Assembly: GCA_035938175.1 (NCBI GenBank)
Contig: DASZHD010000032.1
Coordinates: 13,577 to 77,576 of the forward strand
From: DASRDE01 sp035938175
GTDB lineage: Bacteria; Vulcanimicrobiota; Vulcanimicrobiia; Vulcanimicrobiales; Vulcanimicrobiaceae
DNA: 64,000 nt
Direction of reading: 5' to 3'
Shown: one piece after another, positions 50,274-58,746 of the stretch
How the letters are laid out: the number at the start of each line of letters is the position of its first letter
Position numbering within the stretch: the stretch's first letter is position 1
Notes under the pieces: model-generated
Database searches by the model: none
What the model was told of the DNA's origin: nothing
Seen by the model: only the letters and a program-made list of their open reading frames with translations
Translations under genes and position numbers: made by a program

Positions 50274-51473
50274 GTGAACAAAGGCATTGAAATAGCGCGC
50301 GGCAAGACAAAGGTGCTGTTCGAAGCAGCCGGTCAGCCCGACATGCTCGTCGTCAAGCAAACCGATTCAATCTCGGCGGGCGACGGCGCGCGGCGCAATG
50401 AGATCGCCGGAAAAGGGCGGCTTGCGGCGCAAACCACGGCGCGCGTTTTCCGTCTGCTGAATTTGTGCGGTCTTCCCACGCACTATTTGAACGGCGGCGA
50501 GGACGACGACGACAACGAAATGCTCGTGCGCCGCTGCAACATGATTCCGCTTGAAGTCGTCGTGCGCGGCGTGGCCGCGGGCTCGCTCGTGCGCCGCAAT
50601 CCGGGGCTGCAGCGCGGTTCGCTGCTCGTTCCGCGGATGGTCGAGTTCTTTCTGAAAGACGACGCGAACCACGATCCGCTGATCACTCCCGACGAAATTC
50701 TCTCGCGCACGATTGCCAATCCGGCCGAAGTTTCCGCGATGACCGAGATTGCGCGGCTCACGTTCGAGATTTTGGCGCACGCATGGCGTAAGCGCGACGT
50801 GCTGCTCGTGGATTTGAAGATCGAATTCGGGCGCCTGGCCGGCGGCGAGAACAAAGGGCAACTGGTCATCGCCGACGTCATCGACAACGATTCGTGGCGC
50901 ATCTGGCCGCAAGGGCGCGAAGACCGCATGCTGGACAAGCAGATGTACCGCAATTTGGAAACGGTCGACGACGCCGCGCTCGCGCAAGTAAAAAACGCGT
51001 ACGAACAAGTGGCCGACATGGTGGGCGCGTTTCCGGTGATGCGGCCTGGCATGATTGCGCTGTTCGCGGAATCGCTGGAACAAGCGCCGCAACTCAATGC
51101 CGCCGCGCAATCGCTTGCGCAACTCGGCCTTCCGCTGATTCGCCACGTCGCGAGCGCAACGAAAACACCCGGCTACGTGCTGCAACTGCTTCAGCAGCAC
51201 GATGCGACGTTCGCGCGTCTCATGTATGTGGCGTTTTCCGGTGCCGACGGTGCCCTGCGCACGATGTTGGAAAACGGCACCAGCAATCCGGTCCTCGACG
51301 GCGCGGGCGAAGCCGCAGCGACCGCGCTGAAATGTGCGAAGATCTTGGCTTTGGAAGATACGGTGCTGTTCGGGCGGACGCTGCTGATTCAAACGAATGC
51401 GCGTTCCGCCGTGCTCCAAGCGGATGCGCAACTGAACGCGCAGCCGCCGCCGCAAACGCCAACCCTTGCGTAG
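50274..51473 (+). CDS. purC: SAICAR synthetase fused to a degenerate PurE-like domain
   Basis: Residues ~1-245 are phosphoribosylaminoimidazole-succinocarboxamide synthase (ARGKTKVLF, PLEVVVRGVAAGSL, LKIEFGRLAGG). Residues ~257-388 align with PurE / the AIR carboxylase half of animal PAICS: LAQLGLPLIRHVASATKTP, YVAFSGADGALRTMLENGTSNPVL and TALKCAKILALED. The PurE catalytic His of S-A-H-(K/R) is Thr296, and the G-S-x-S-D loop is absent, so the domain is probably inactive or altered. GTG start with GGGAG 5-9 nt upstream. Confidence 0.88.
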   Translation: MNKGIEIARGKTKVLFEAAGQPDMLVVKQTDSISAGDGARRNEIAGKGRLAAQTTARVFRLLNLCGLPTHYLNGGEDDDDNEMLVRRCNMIPLEVVVRGVAAGSLVRRNPGLQRGSLLVPRMVEFFLKDDANHDPLITPDEILSRTIANPAEVSAMTEIARLTFEILAHAWRKRDVLLVDLKIEFGRLAGGENKGQLVIADVIDNDSWRIWPQGREDRMLDKQMYRNLETVDDAALAQVKNAYEQVADMVGAFPVMRPGMIALFAESLEQAPQLNAAAQSLAQLGLPLIRHVASATKTPGYVLQLLQQHDATFARLMYVAFSGADGALRTMLENGTSNPVLDGAGEAAATALKCAKILALEDTVLFGRTLLIQTNARSAVLQADAQLNAQPPPQTPTLA

Positions 51474-53772
51474 TTTTCGCGTTCAGGGGCTTACGGACGA
51501 CGAGCTGCGTCGCGCCGCAGCGGCTGCGGGTTTGGCGTTGCGCGTGGACGAGCTGCGGCGCATTGCCGAGCGCCTGGGCCGCGATCCGTCGATGGTGGAA
51601 GTGCATGCGTTCGACGCGCAGTGGAGCGAGCATTGCTCGTACAAGAGCAGCCGCCATTTGCTGCGCAAACTTCCCACCGAAGGGCCGACGGTGATGCAAG
51701 GTCCGGCCGAAGACGCGGGTATTTTGCATTTGGGCGAGTGGCAAGGCGAGAAGTGGGGCGTGGTCATCGCGCACGAATCGCACAATCATCCCTCGCAAGT
51801 CGTTCCGTTCGAAGGGGCTGCCACAGGCGTGGGCGGCATCGTTCGCGACGTGCTGTGCATGGGCGCGGAGGTCATTGCGATCGCCGATCCGCTGCGTTTC
51901 GGCCGCGCCGAGGATCCCGATTCGCATCAGCGCTACGTCGCGCGCGGCGTCGTCGACGGAATCTCGGCGTACGGAAACGCGATCGGCGTTCCGAACATTG
52001 CGGGCGATGTGTATTTCGACGAACGCTTCGACGACAATTGCCTGGTGAACGTCGTCGCGCTGGGGTTGATCAAAGAGCGCGACATCATTCACTCGGCTGC
52101 GCCGCCCGGATCGGCGGGCTGGGACATCGTGCTCGTCGGCAAGGCAACGGATACCAGCGGCTTCGGGGGAGCCGCCTTTTCGTCCGTGACGCTGGATGAA
52201 GAAGACGAAGACGCGAACAAAGGCGCGGTTCAGGTGCCCGATCCGTTTTTGAAAAACGTCATCATGCGGGCGACGTATCGCGTGTTTTCGTATTTGCGCG
52301 AACGGAATATCACCGCCGGATTCAAAGATTTGGGCGCGGGCGGCATCATGGGCTGCACCGCGGAACTGTGCGCGAGCGGCGGCTTCGGCGCGATCGTCGA
52401 TTTGGACGACGTCAACACCGCGATCAAAAATATGCCGCCCGAAGTGATCGCGGTCGGTGAAACGCAGGAACGGCTGTGCTGGATTCTGCCCGGCGACGTG
52501 ACCGCCGACATTTTGCAGATCTACAATCAAGAGTTTTCACTTCCGGAGATCGCGCGCAGCGCGTGTGCAACGGTAATCGGATGCGTGCAGGGCGACAAGC
52601 AATACGTGCTGCGGCACGGCGACGAAATCGTGATGGACGTGCCGATCGAGTTTCTGACCGGGTCGATTCGCGACGATCTGCCCGTGCGCCCGATGAGCGA
52701 GCGCAAAGTGACCGATCCGGCCCGGCGTTACGTCGGCGGTTCGTACGATCTTGCGGAACTATTCCCGCGTATTTTGGGACATCGCGACGTCTGTTCGCGC
52801 GAGCCGCTCTACGTGCGTTACGACGGCGTCGTCCGGGGCACGACGGTCGTTCCACGCGGGAATGCGAGTGCGGGTGTGATTGCGCCCCTTGCCGGTTCGC
52901 CGTTCGGCGTTGCGCTTGCGGTGGCTGGAAATCCCCGTTACAGCAAGGCCGATCCCTTCTTGGCGGCAGAGTACGCAGTGCTCGAATCGGTGCGTAAAGT
53001 CACCTCCGTCGGAGCGCGCGCGCTCGGATTGACGGATTGTTTGAATTTCGGCAATCCGCAGAACGTCGATCACTATTCGGAACTGGTCTACGCGATTGAC
53101 GGTTTGGCGATGGCTGCGAGTCGACTCGGTACGCCGTACGTTTCGGGTAACGTGAGCTTGTATAACGAATCGCGAGGCGGCAATGCGATTCCCGCATCGC
53201 CGATCGTTGCGTGCGTCGGCGCGTTGGATGACGTCGCGCGCACGATTACGCCGGCCCTCAAACGCGCCGGATCCGCGCTCTACGCAGTGGGCACGCCGCA
53301 AAACGCCTCCGGCGGCGCCGTCTTCGCCGAGCTTCTCGAGCAAACGGGCGGACCGCTCGCGCCGATCGACTACGACCGTGCAAACGCCGAGATCGCCTTT
53401 CTTCACGCCGCGCGCGACGCGGGCTTGATTCTGTCGTCGCGCTCTATCGGAAACGGCGGCGTCGCAGTCGCGCTTGCGGAAATGGCTTTTTCATCGCTGC
53501 ACGCGTCGCCGGTCGGCGTCCGGTTGTCGCAACCAGAATCGTGGACGGACGGTACCGTCGGCGATCTGGAATCGTACTTCGGCGAATGCTGGGGATTCGT
53601 CGTGGAAACCGGGGATCGGCGGGCGTTCGAGGCGATTGCCTCCGAGGAAGTTCGCGTCTTCCGGATCGGTGAGACGATTGCGAATGCGACGTTCGCGCTC
53701 GGCGGCGTGCAATTCAATTTGCGCATGCTGCGCGCGGCGTGGAGCTCACCGCTCGCGGAGTTGTATCCGTGA
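51466..53772 (+). CDS. purL: Phosphoribosylformylglycinamidine synthase, large subunit
   Basis: ATP-dependent FGAM synthase, 768 aa, the small (PurLQS) type. The start region QWSEHCSYKSSRHLLRKL, then HESHNHPSQVVPFEGAATGVGG and the AIR-synthase motifs (GFKDLGAGG, LGLTDCLNFGNP) are clear. The TTG start overlaps the purC stop by 8 nt. It needs PurQ and PurS, which follow directly. Confidence 0.92.
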   Translation: MRSFRVQGLTDDELRRAAAAAGLALRVDELRRIAERLGRDPSMVEVHAFDAQWSEHCSYKSSRHLLRKLPTEGPTVMQGPAEDAGILHLGEWQGEKWGVVIAHESHNHPSQVVPFEGAATGVGGIVRDVLCMGAEVIAIADPLRFGRAEDPDSHQRYVARGVVDGISAYGNAIGVPNIAGDVYFDERFDDNCLVNVVALGLIKERDIIHSAAPPGSAGWDIVLVGKATDTSGFGGAAFSSVTLDEEDEDANKGAVQVPDPFLKNVIMRATYRVFSYLRERNITAGFKDLGAGGIMGCTAELCASGGFGAIVDLDDVNTAIKNMPPEVIAVGETQERLCWILPGDVTADILQIYNQEFSLPEIARSACATVIGCVQGDKQYVLRHGDEIVMDVPIEFLTGSIRDDLPVRPMSERKVTDPARRYVGGSYDLAELFPRILGHRDVCSREPLYVRYDGVVRGTTVVPRGNASAGVIAPLAGSPFGVALAVAGNPRYSKADPFLAAEYAVLESVRKVTSVGARALGLTDCLNFGNPQNVDHYSELVYAIDGLAMAASRLGTPYVSGNVSLYNESRGGNAIPASPIVACVGALDDVARTITPALKRAGSALYAVGTPQNASGGAVFAELLEQTGGPLAPIDYDRANAEIAFLHAARDAGLILSSRSIGNGGVAVALAEMAFSSLHASPVGVRLSQPESWTDGTVGDLESYFGECWGFVVETGDRRAFEAIASEEVRVFRIGETIANATFALGGVQFNLRMLRAAWSSPLAELYP

Positions 53773-54536
53773 GCACCGCAAAAGTGGCGATACTCGTGTT
53801 TCCGGGCACGAACAGCGAAGTTGAAACGTGGCGTCTGTGCTGCGACGTCGGTCTGGACGCGCACGTCGTGCATTGGAGCCATGCCGCAACGCTGCCCCGC
53901 TACGACGCGTACGTTCTGCCCGGCGGTTTTGCGTACGAAGATCGTATTCGCGCGGGCGCGGTTCCGGCCCACGATCCGATGATGGACTACGTCATCGAGG
54001 GCGCGCAGCGCGGAAAACTCGTCTTCGGAATTTGCAACGGCGCGCAGATTCTGCTGGAAGCAGGCTTGGTTCCGGGAACCGGACCGCTGCGCCGCCCGAC
54101 CGCGGCGTTCACTCGCAACGGCCCGGTGCCGCATTTCGTATGCCGGCACGTCTACATGAAGTTCGCATCCGATCCCGCGCGGTGTGCAATCACTGCGGCA
54201 CTCGAGCGCGATGCGCTGATTCCGGCGTGGGCGGCACACGGCGAAGGGCGGCTGGCCGCAACGGCGGAGCACTTGCGCGAGATCGTGGACGGCGGACATT
54301 TGACGTTCGTGTACGCCCGTGCGGACGGCTCGATCGACGACGGCGCGACGCCCAACGCATCTGCGCTTGGCTGCGCAGGGCTGACGAATCGTGAGGGAAA
54401 CGTGCTGGCAATCATGCCGCATCCCGAACGTGACGGATGGAATTACAACCATCCCGATCGCAAAACCGGCGACAATATGCTCGCGCCATCGGGCGGCGCG
54501 CTGTTGTTTCAATCGTTTGCAAAGGCGTTGGCGTGA
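53769..54536 (+). CDS. purQ: Phosphoribosylformylglycinamidine synthase, glutaminase subunit
   Basis: Class I amidotransferase that delivers ammonia to PurL. The nucleophile is Cys89 in VFGICNGAQILLEAGL, and the triad His appears in IMPHPER. VAILVFPGTNSE at the start is standard. 255 aa. The GTG overlaps the purL stop (GTGA), so the pair is coupled. Confidence 0.93.
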   Translation: MSTAKVAILVFPGTNSEVETWRLCCDVGLDAHVVHWSHAATLPRYDAYVLPGGFAYEDRIRAGAVPAHDPMMDYVIEGAQRGKLVFGICNGAQILLEAGLVPGTGPLRRPTAAFTRNGPVPHFVCRHVYMKFASDPARCAITAALERDALIPAWAAHGEGRLAATAEHLREIVDGGHLTFVYARADGSIDDGATPNASALGCAGLTNREGNVLAIMPHPERDGWNYNHPDRKTGDNMLAPSGGALLFQSFAKALA

Positions 54537-54958
54537 AGGCACGCGTTGCGGCGATACGGTTGAAGATCCCCGACAACGAAGCGTACACCGCGCTGACGGC
54601 GCTGCGGCGCTTGGGCGTCGAGGTGGGGCGCCTGGAACGCGCAGAGGTCTGGATATTGAACGATAGCGGCAACGCAGACGATTTCGGGCAGCGCGTGGAG
54701 CGGAACGAGTCGCTGTTCAATCCGAACAAACACGAACTCGACGTACTCACGGAAGAGCACCCGCGCGACGGCGAGGTGTGGATTTCGGAGATCGACGCGC
54801 ACGAACACCAGGTGCGCGTTCAGCAGGTGAACGGCGGACGGCGCTACGTCGCATGGCGGCTCTTTGCGCACGGGCACGTGCCGGCGGCCGAAGCAGCGGT
54901 ACGCGATGCCGTCGAGAAATTATTGTGCAACCCCGCTATCGAGAAAGCGCTATATTGA
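54533..54958 (+). CDS. purS: Phosphoribosylformylglycinamidine synthase PurS subunit, expanded
   Basis: Third FGAM-synthase subunit, bridging PurL and PurQ. The first ~42 residues (KARVAAIRLKIPDNEAYTAL...LERAEVWIL) and the end (AAVRDAVEKLLCNPAIEK) match PurS, which normally ends E-K-L-L-A-N-P-V-I-E. Between them is a charged insertion of roughly 60 residues (about 50-110), so the protein has 141 aa instead of ~80-85. GTG start, overlapping purQ as GTGA. Confidence 0.78.
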   Translation: MKARVAAIRLKIPDNEAYTALTALRRLGVEVGRLERAEVWILNDSGNADDFGQRVERNESLFNPNKHELDVLTEEHPRDGEVWISEIDAHEHQVRVQQVNGGRRYVAWRLFAHGHVPAAEAAVRDAVEKLLCNPAIEKALY

Positions 54959-55977
54959 ATCGTCCATATACAATCGCCACGTTAGGGTCGCACTCGGCGC
55001 TCCAAATCTTGAAAGGCGCGCACGACGAGGGCTTCCGCACGCTCGCCATTGCGAACCGCGATACCGAGCGGCTCTATCAGTCGTTCCGCTTTGTCGACGA
55101 AGTGATCGGCATCGACCGGTATCAAGATTTTCCGAGCATCATCGACCAGCTCGAGTCGCGCAAGCTGATCATCGTGCCGCACGGATCGTTCGTCGCGTAT
55201 TTGTCGCTGGAAGAACACAAGCGCATGACGATTCCGTATTTCGGAAACAAAGCGGTGCTGGATTGGGAAGCGAGCCGCGAGCTGCAGCGCGATTGGCTGT
55301 CCCGGGCCGGCCTGAAACTGCCGCGGCAATTCAAAACCGGCGGCGAGATCGATCGCCCGGTCATCGTCAAGTTGTACGGAGCGCAGGGAGGCAAGGGGTA
55401 CCTCTTTATTCGCGACGCGCACGATTTCGAAGGGCGGGCCGCACACCTGAAAGAGGCGTACATCATTCAGGAATACATCATCGGCGTTCCGTTGTATATT
55501 CACTATTTTTATTCACCGCTCGAAAACCGGCTCGAGATCATGAGCATGGACCGGCGCTACGAGACGAACGTCGATTCGCTCGGCCGCATTCCCGCGGCCG
55601 CGCAAGAGGGCATGGATGTCGACCCGTCCTACGTCGTGGTCGGAAATTCGCCGGTTTCGCTGCGCGAATCGATGCTCGCCGAAGCGTACCGCATGGGCGA
55701 AGACGTCGTGCGGGTGAGCAAGGAAATCTGCGGCCCGAAGGGCCTGTTCGGCGCCTTCTGCATCGAGACCATCATCACGCCCGACATGCAATTCTACGTC
55801 ATGGAGATTTCAGCACGCATCGTGGCGGGTACGAACCTGTTCATCGACGGGTCGGCGTACTCGTACCTGAACTACGCCGAACCGATGTCCACGGGCCGAC
55901 GCATCGCCCGCGAACTGAAGAACGCACTTTTGACCAATAACCTTCGTTTCGTATTAGATGACTCGAGCAAGTTCTAG
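54955..55977 (+). CDS. purP: FAICAR synthetase (formate-dependent AICAR formylation), PurP
   Basis: ATP- and formate-dependent ligase making FAICAR from AICAR, characteristic of archaea and replacing the folate step of PurH. The chain reads YTIATLGSHSALQILKGAHDEGF, HGSFVAYL, YGAQGGKGYLF, YIIQEYIIGVPLYIHYFYS and QFYVMEISARIVAGTNLF, an ATP-grasp fold. The TTG at 54955 overlaps the purS stop (TTGA) and gives 340 aa, the archaeal size. Last gene of the purine operon. Confidence 0.88.
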   Translation: MNRPYTIATLGSHSALQILKGAHDEGFRTLAIANRDTERLYQSFRFVDEVIGIDRYQDFPSIIDQLESRKLIIVPHGSFVAYLSLEEHKRMTIPYFGNKAVLDWEASRELQRDWLSRAGLKLPRQFKTGGEIDRPVIVKLYGAQGGKGYLFIRDAHDFEGRAAHLKEAYIIQEYIIGVPLYIHYFYSPLENRLEIMSMDRRYETNVDSLGRIPAAAQEGMDVDPSYVVVGNSPVSLRESMLAEAYRMGEDVVRVSKEICGPKGLFGAFCIETIITPDMQFYVMEISARIVAGTNLFIDGSAYSYLNYAEPMSTGRRIARELKNALLTNNLRFVLDDSSKF

Positions 55978-57070
55978 AATAGCGATTCTGTTCTGCGCCG
56001 GTATCGCGGCCCTGTGCCTTCCGGCCCGCGCGGCGTTCATGGCCGACCCGCAGAAACTCTACGCCGAGATGAAGGCCGCGTACGACAAAGGCAACGCGGA
56101 GGGCTGGAGTTTTTACAACCAGGAGTACTATCTCTCGACGCTGTTCAATGCCGGCCGCGCGTACGCGCTGCAGATGCCGGACAATCCGGCGTACGTCATG
56201 ATCCGGCAAAACACGGTCGACATTGCGGCCGGCACGCACTACGATCCGTTGATCAATCACGAAGCGGTGCCGTGGTACGTTCGCGAGGCAGCGGTCTACG
56301 TGGAACGCAACAATCCCGATCCGGCGGAAGTTGCCAAAGCCAAATCGTTGCTGGAACGGGTGGACGCGCTTGAAGATCCGGTAAAATTGGCGCAGTTCGC
56401 CGACGAGGATGCGGCCGCCAACCTCCAATCGTTTCCGCGCGACGCGAACGCGGAGCTGCAGCGGGTTGAAGCGAACTGGCGAGGCTGGCTTATCACCCAC
56501 GACGCGTCATGGCGCAGTCTGGCGCTTATGCGCGCGAACGAAAAGAACTTTCCGATTGGAAACCTGCCTTCGACCTGGGGGCCAGGGTTCTTGAACGCGG
56601 TACTCAACGCGTCGCACGGCGCGGAGGGATATACCGACGGCGACGTGACCAATGCAAAGGCGATTCAGGCGCGAGTCGACGGCATTCCGCAATTAAAGAC
56701 GATTGCCAGCGTGCAGGCATTGACCCAAGCGCGGATCTTGACGACGCTCGCGCCTGCGGACGAGTATTTCGGGCCGATGGGCATGTCGATTCTGGGAATG
56801 CGCAACGAGCTCAAACGCGTCAACTACCTCATCGGCTACGGCTACAACCGGCAAGAAAGCGGGCCCGCGATTCAGATTGCCGTTGCAGTGGACGACATGC
56901 ACAAAGTGTATCCGCGCGATCGCGATTTGCCGCAGATGTTGTACGACGTCTATTCGACATTAGGAAAAATCGACACGCAAGAGGCCGCCGCGGCACGCGT
57001 ACACATTAAAAGTATATTAACTGTGGAGTATCAAGACACGAGGCAGGCACAAGAGCTCTTGAACTCCTGA
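55958..57070 (+). CDS. Exported hypothetical protein, 370 aa
   Basis: Signal peptide (MTRASSRIAILFCAGIAALC) cleaved near PARAAF, then a mainly helical chain with AEMKAAYDKGNAEGWSFYNQ and a middle rich in tetratricopeptide-like helices. It contains WPS-type tandem helices but no recognised motif. The ATG overlaps the purP 3' end by 20 nt, so it is cotranscribed. Function unknown. Confidence 0.6.
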   Translation: MTRASSRIAILFCAGIAALCLPARAAFMADPQKLYAEMKAAYDKGNAEGWSFYNQEYYLSTLFNAGRAYALQMPDNPAYVMIRQNTVDIAAGTHYDPLINHEAVPWYVREAAVYVERNNPDPAEVAKAKSLLERVDALEDPVKLAQFADEDAAANLQSFPRDANAELQRVEANWRGWLITHDASWRSLALMRANEKNFPIGNLPSTWGPGFLNAVLNASHGAEGYTDGDVTNAKAIQARVDGIPQLKTIASVQALTQARILTTLAPADEYFGPMGMSILGMRNELKRVNYLIGYGYNRQESGPAIQIAVAVDDMHKVYPRDRDLPQMLYDVYSTLGKIDTQEAAAARVHIKSILTVEYQDTRQAQELLNS

Positions 57071-57081
57071 ACGCGCGCGCC

Positions 57082-57087
57082 TATAAT
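57082..57087 (+). promoter_or_regulatory. -10 box of the DUF1059-like gene
   Basis: TATAAT 29 nt before the ATG at 57117. GGAAGGG (57106-57112) is the ribosome site. Confidence 0.55.
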
Positions 57088-57116
57088 GAGCACTCGTCTA
57101 CCAATGGAAGGGTTGC

Positions 57117-57311
57117 ATGGCGTTGACGTTTGTATTGTGCCGGGAGTACATCGACGACGCCGAGTGCACGGTGGCGCTCGGCGCGGAAACCCTCGAAGAA
57201 GTTATCGAAGCGGCGGTCGAGCACGCGCACATCGCGCACGTGCAGGAAGATACGCCGGAATTGCGCGAGCGCATTAGGCGAGGCCTACGGGAGGGCAGCT
57301 CGCGCTTGTAA
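57117..57311 (+). CDS. DUF1059-like small protein
   Basis: A 64-aa protein, MALTFVLCREYIDDAECTVA, then ETLEEVIEAAVEHAHIAHVQ and a basic C-terminus. The Cys and the E-E-V-x-E-A-A-x-E-H-A pattern match the DUF1059 family of small soluble proteins. Start fixed by GGAAGGG 4 nt upstream. Role unknown. Confidence 0.75.
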   Translation: MALTFVLCREYIDDAECTVALGAETLEEVIEAAVEHAHIAHVQEDTPELRERIRRGLREGSSRL

Positions 57312-57329
57312 GCCGGTGTCCCCGCGCCC

Positions 57330-58730
57330 TCATGGTGACGAGCGCGCGACCGATACGGTTTGCACGTTCGTGAATTCCCGAATTCCGAAGTGCGCCAGCT
57401 CGCGGCCGTAACCGCTTCTCTTTACGCCGCCGAACGGAAGCCGGGGATCCGAGGCGGTCATGCTGTTAACGAACACCAAGCCCGATTGCAGGCGCTCGGC
57501 GAGGCTTTCGGCGCGTTCGACGTCGCGGCTCCACACGCTGTTTCCCAAGCCGTATGGCGATGCATTTGCAACGTCGATCGCCTCGTCGGCCGAGGCAACG
57601 CGGACGACCGCCGCCGCCGGACCGAACGTTTCCTCGTCAAACACCGTCATGCCGGGACGCACGTCAGCCAAGATCGTCGGCTCGAAAAATGCTCCCGGCC
57701 GCTCCAGGCGATGCCCACCAAGCATCAGCCGCGCTTCCATGGAAAGCGAGGACTGCACTTGACGGCGCAGATCGTCAACCAGATCGGCTCGCGCCATCGG
57801 GCCCATCGTCGTGGAGCGATCTTGCGGATCGCCGACGGCGATCGCGCGCGCACCGGTAACGAAGGCATCGCAGAAATCGTCGTAGACGTCCGACTCTACG
57901 ATGAACCGCTTCGCCGCGATGCAGCTCTGCCCGCAATTTTGAAAGCGGGCGCGAACCGCAGTTTTCGCCGCTGTCTGGATGTCCGCGTCCGCCAGGACGA
58001 TGAATGAATCCGAGCCGCCCAATTCGAGCACACTTTTCTTCAAGTACTTTCCCGCCATGGCTGCGACCGACGATCCGGCCGCCTCGCTGCCGGTCAACGT
58101 CACCGCACAAACCCGCGGATCTGCGATCAGGCTTTCGACTTGCGCGGGCCTGATCACGATCGCGCTGAAAGCGCCGCGCGGGAATCCGCTCTCCAAGAAT
58201 GCGCGCTGCAGTTCCAAGCCGCATCCCGAAACGTTGGCCGCGTGCTTGAGGATCGCAACGTTTCCCGCCGCCAAAGCGGGCACCGCGAAGCGCACGACCT
58301 GAAAGAACGGAAAATTCCACGGCATGATCGCGAGCACGATTCCGAGGGGCCGGTATGCCGCATAGCTTAGCAGCGCGCCCGTTTCTACACGATCGTCGGC
58401 CAAATGCGCGTGCGCGTGTTCGGCGTAATACTCGCACGCCCAGGCGCACTTTTCTACCTCGGCCTCCGCCTCGACGATGGTCTTGCCCATTTCCAACGTA
58501 ATCGTTCGAGCGTAGTCGCGGGCGTTCTGGCGAAAGTGCGACGCAAGTTTCCCAAGCAGCCCGGCGCGTTCGTCCAGAGACGTCGCACGCCAACGCAGAA
58601 ACGTTTCGTGCGCCGTACGCAGCGCGTCGTCGATGCCGCTCGCGGTTGCGAGCATATAGCTTTGCAATGGCTCGCCCGTCGCGGGATTTACCGTTGTGAT
58701 GGAATCGGCGGACGCGGTTAAAGCACTCAT
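57330..58730 (-). CDS. NAD(P)-dependent aldehyde dehydrogenase (succinate-semialdehyde type)
   Basis: ALDH of 466 aa. The catalytic Cys is 270 in FQNCGQSCIAAK, with the Glu of LELGGSD. PWNFPFFQVVRFAVPALAAGN is the NAD-binding loop. The C-terminal GVKRSGYGRELAHFG is typical of succinate-semialdehyde dehydrogenases, but glycolaldehyde-type substrates are possible. It follows the phosphoesterase by 16 nt and is probably in its operon. Confidence 0.85.
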   Translation of the reverse strand: MSALTASADSITTVNPATGEPLQSYMLATASGIDDALRTAHETFLRWRATSLDERAGLLGKLASHFRQNARDYARTITLEMGKTIVEAEAEVEKCAWACEYYAEHAHAHLADDRVETGALLSYAAYRPLGIVLAIMPWNFPFFQVVRFAVPALAAGNVAILKHAANVSGCGLELQRAFLESGFPRGAFSAIVIRPAQVESLIADPRVCAVTLTGSEAAGSSVAAMAGKYLKKSVLELGGSDSFIVLADADIQTAAKTAVRARFQNCGQSCIAAKRFIVESDVYDDFCDAFVTGARAIAVGDPQDRSTTMGPMARADLVDDLRRQVQSSLSMEARLMLGGHRLERPGAFFEPTILADVRPGMTVFDEETFGPAAAVVRVASADEAIDVANASPYGLGNSVWSRDVERAESLAERLQSGLVFVNSMTASDPRLPFGGVKRSGYGRELAHFGIREFTNVQTVSVARSSP

Positions 58731-58746
58731 GATGCACGCCCTCTTT

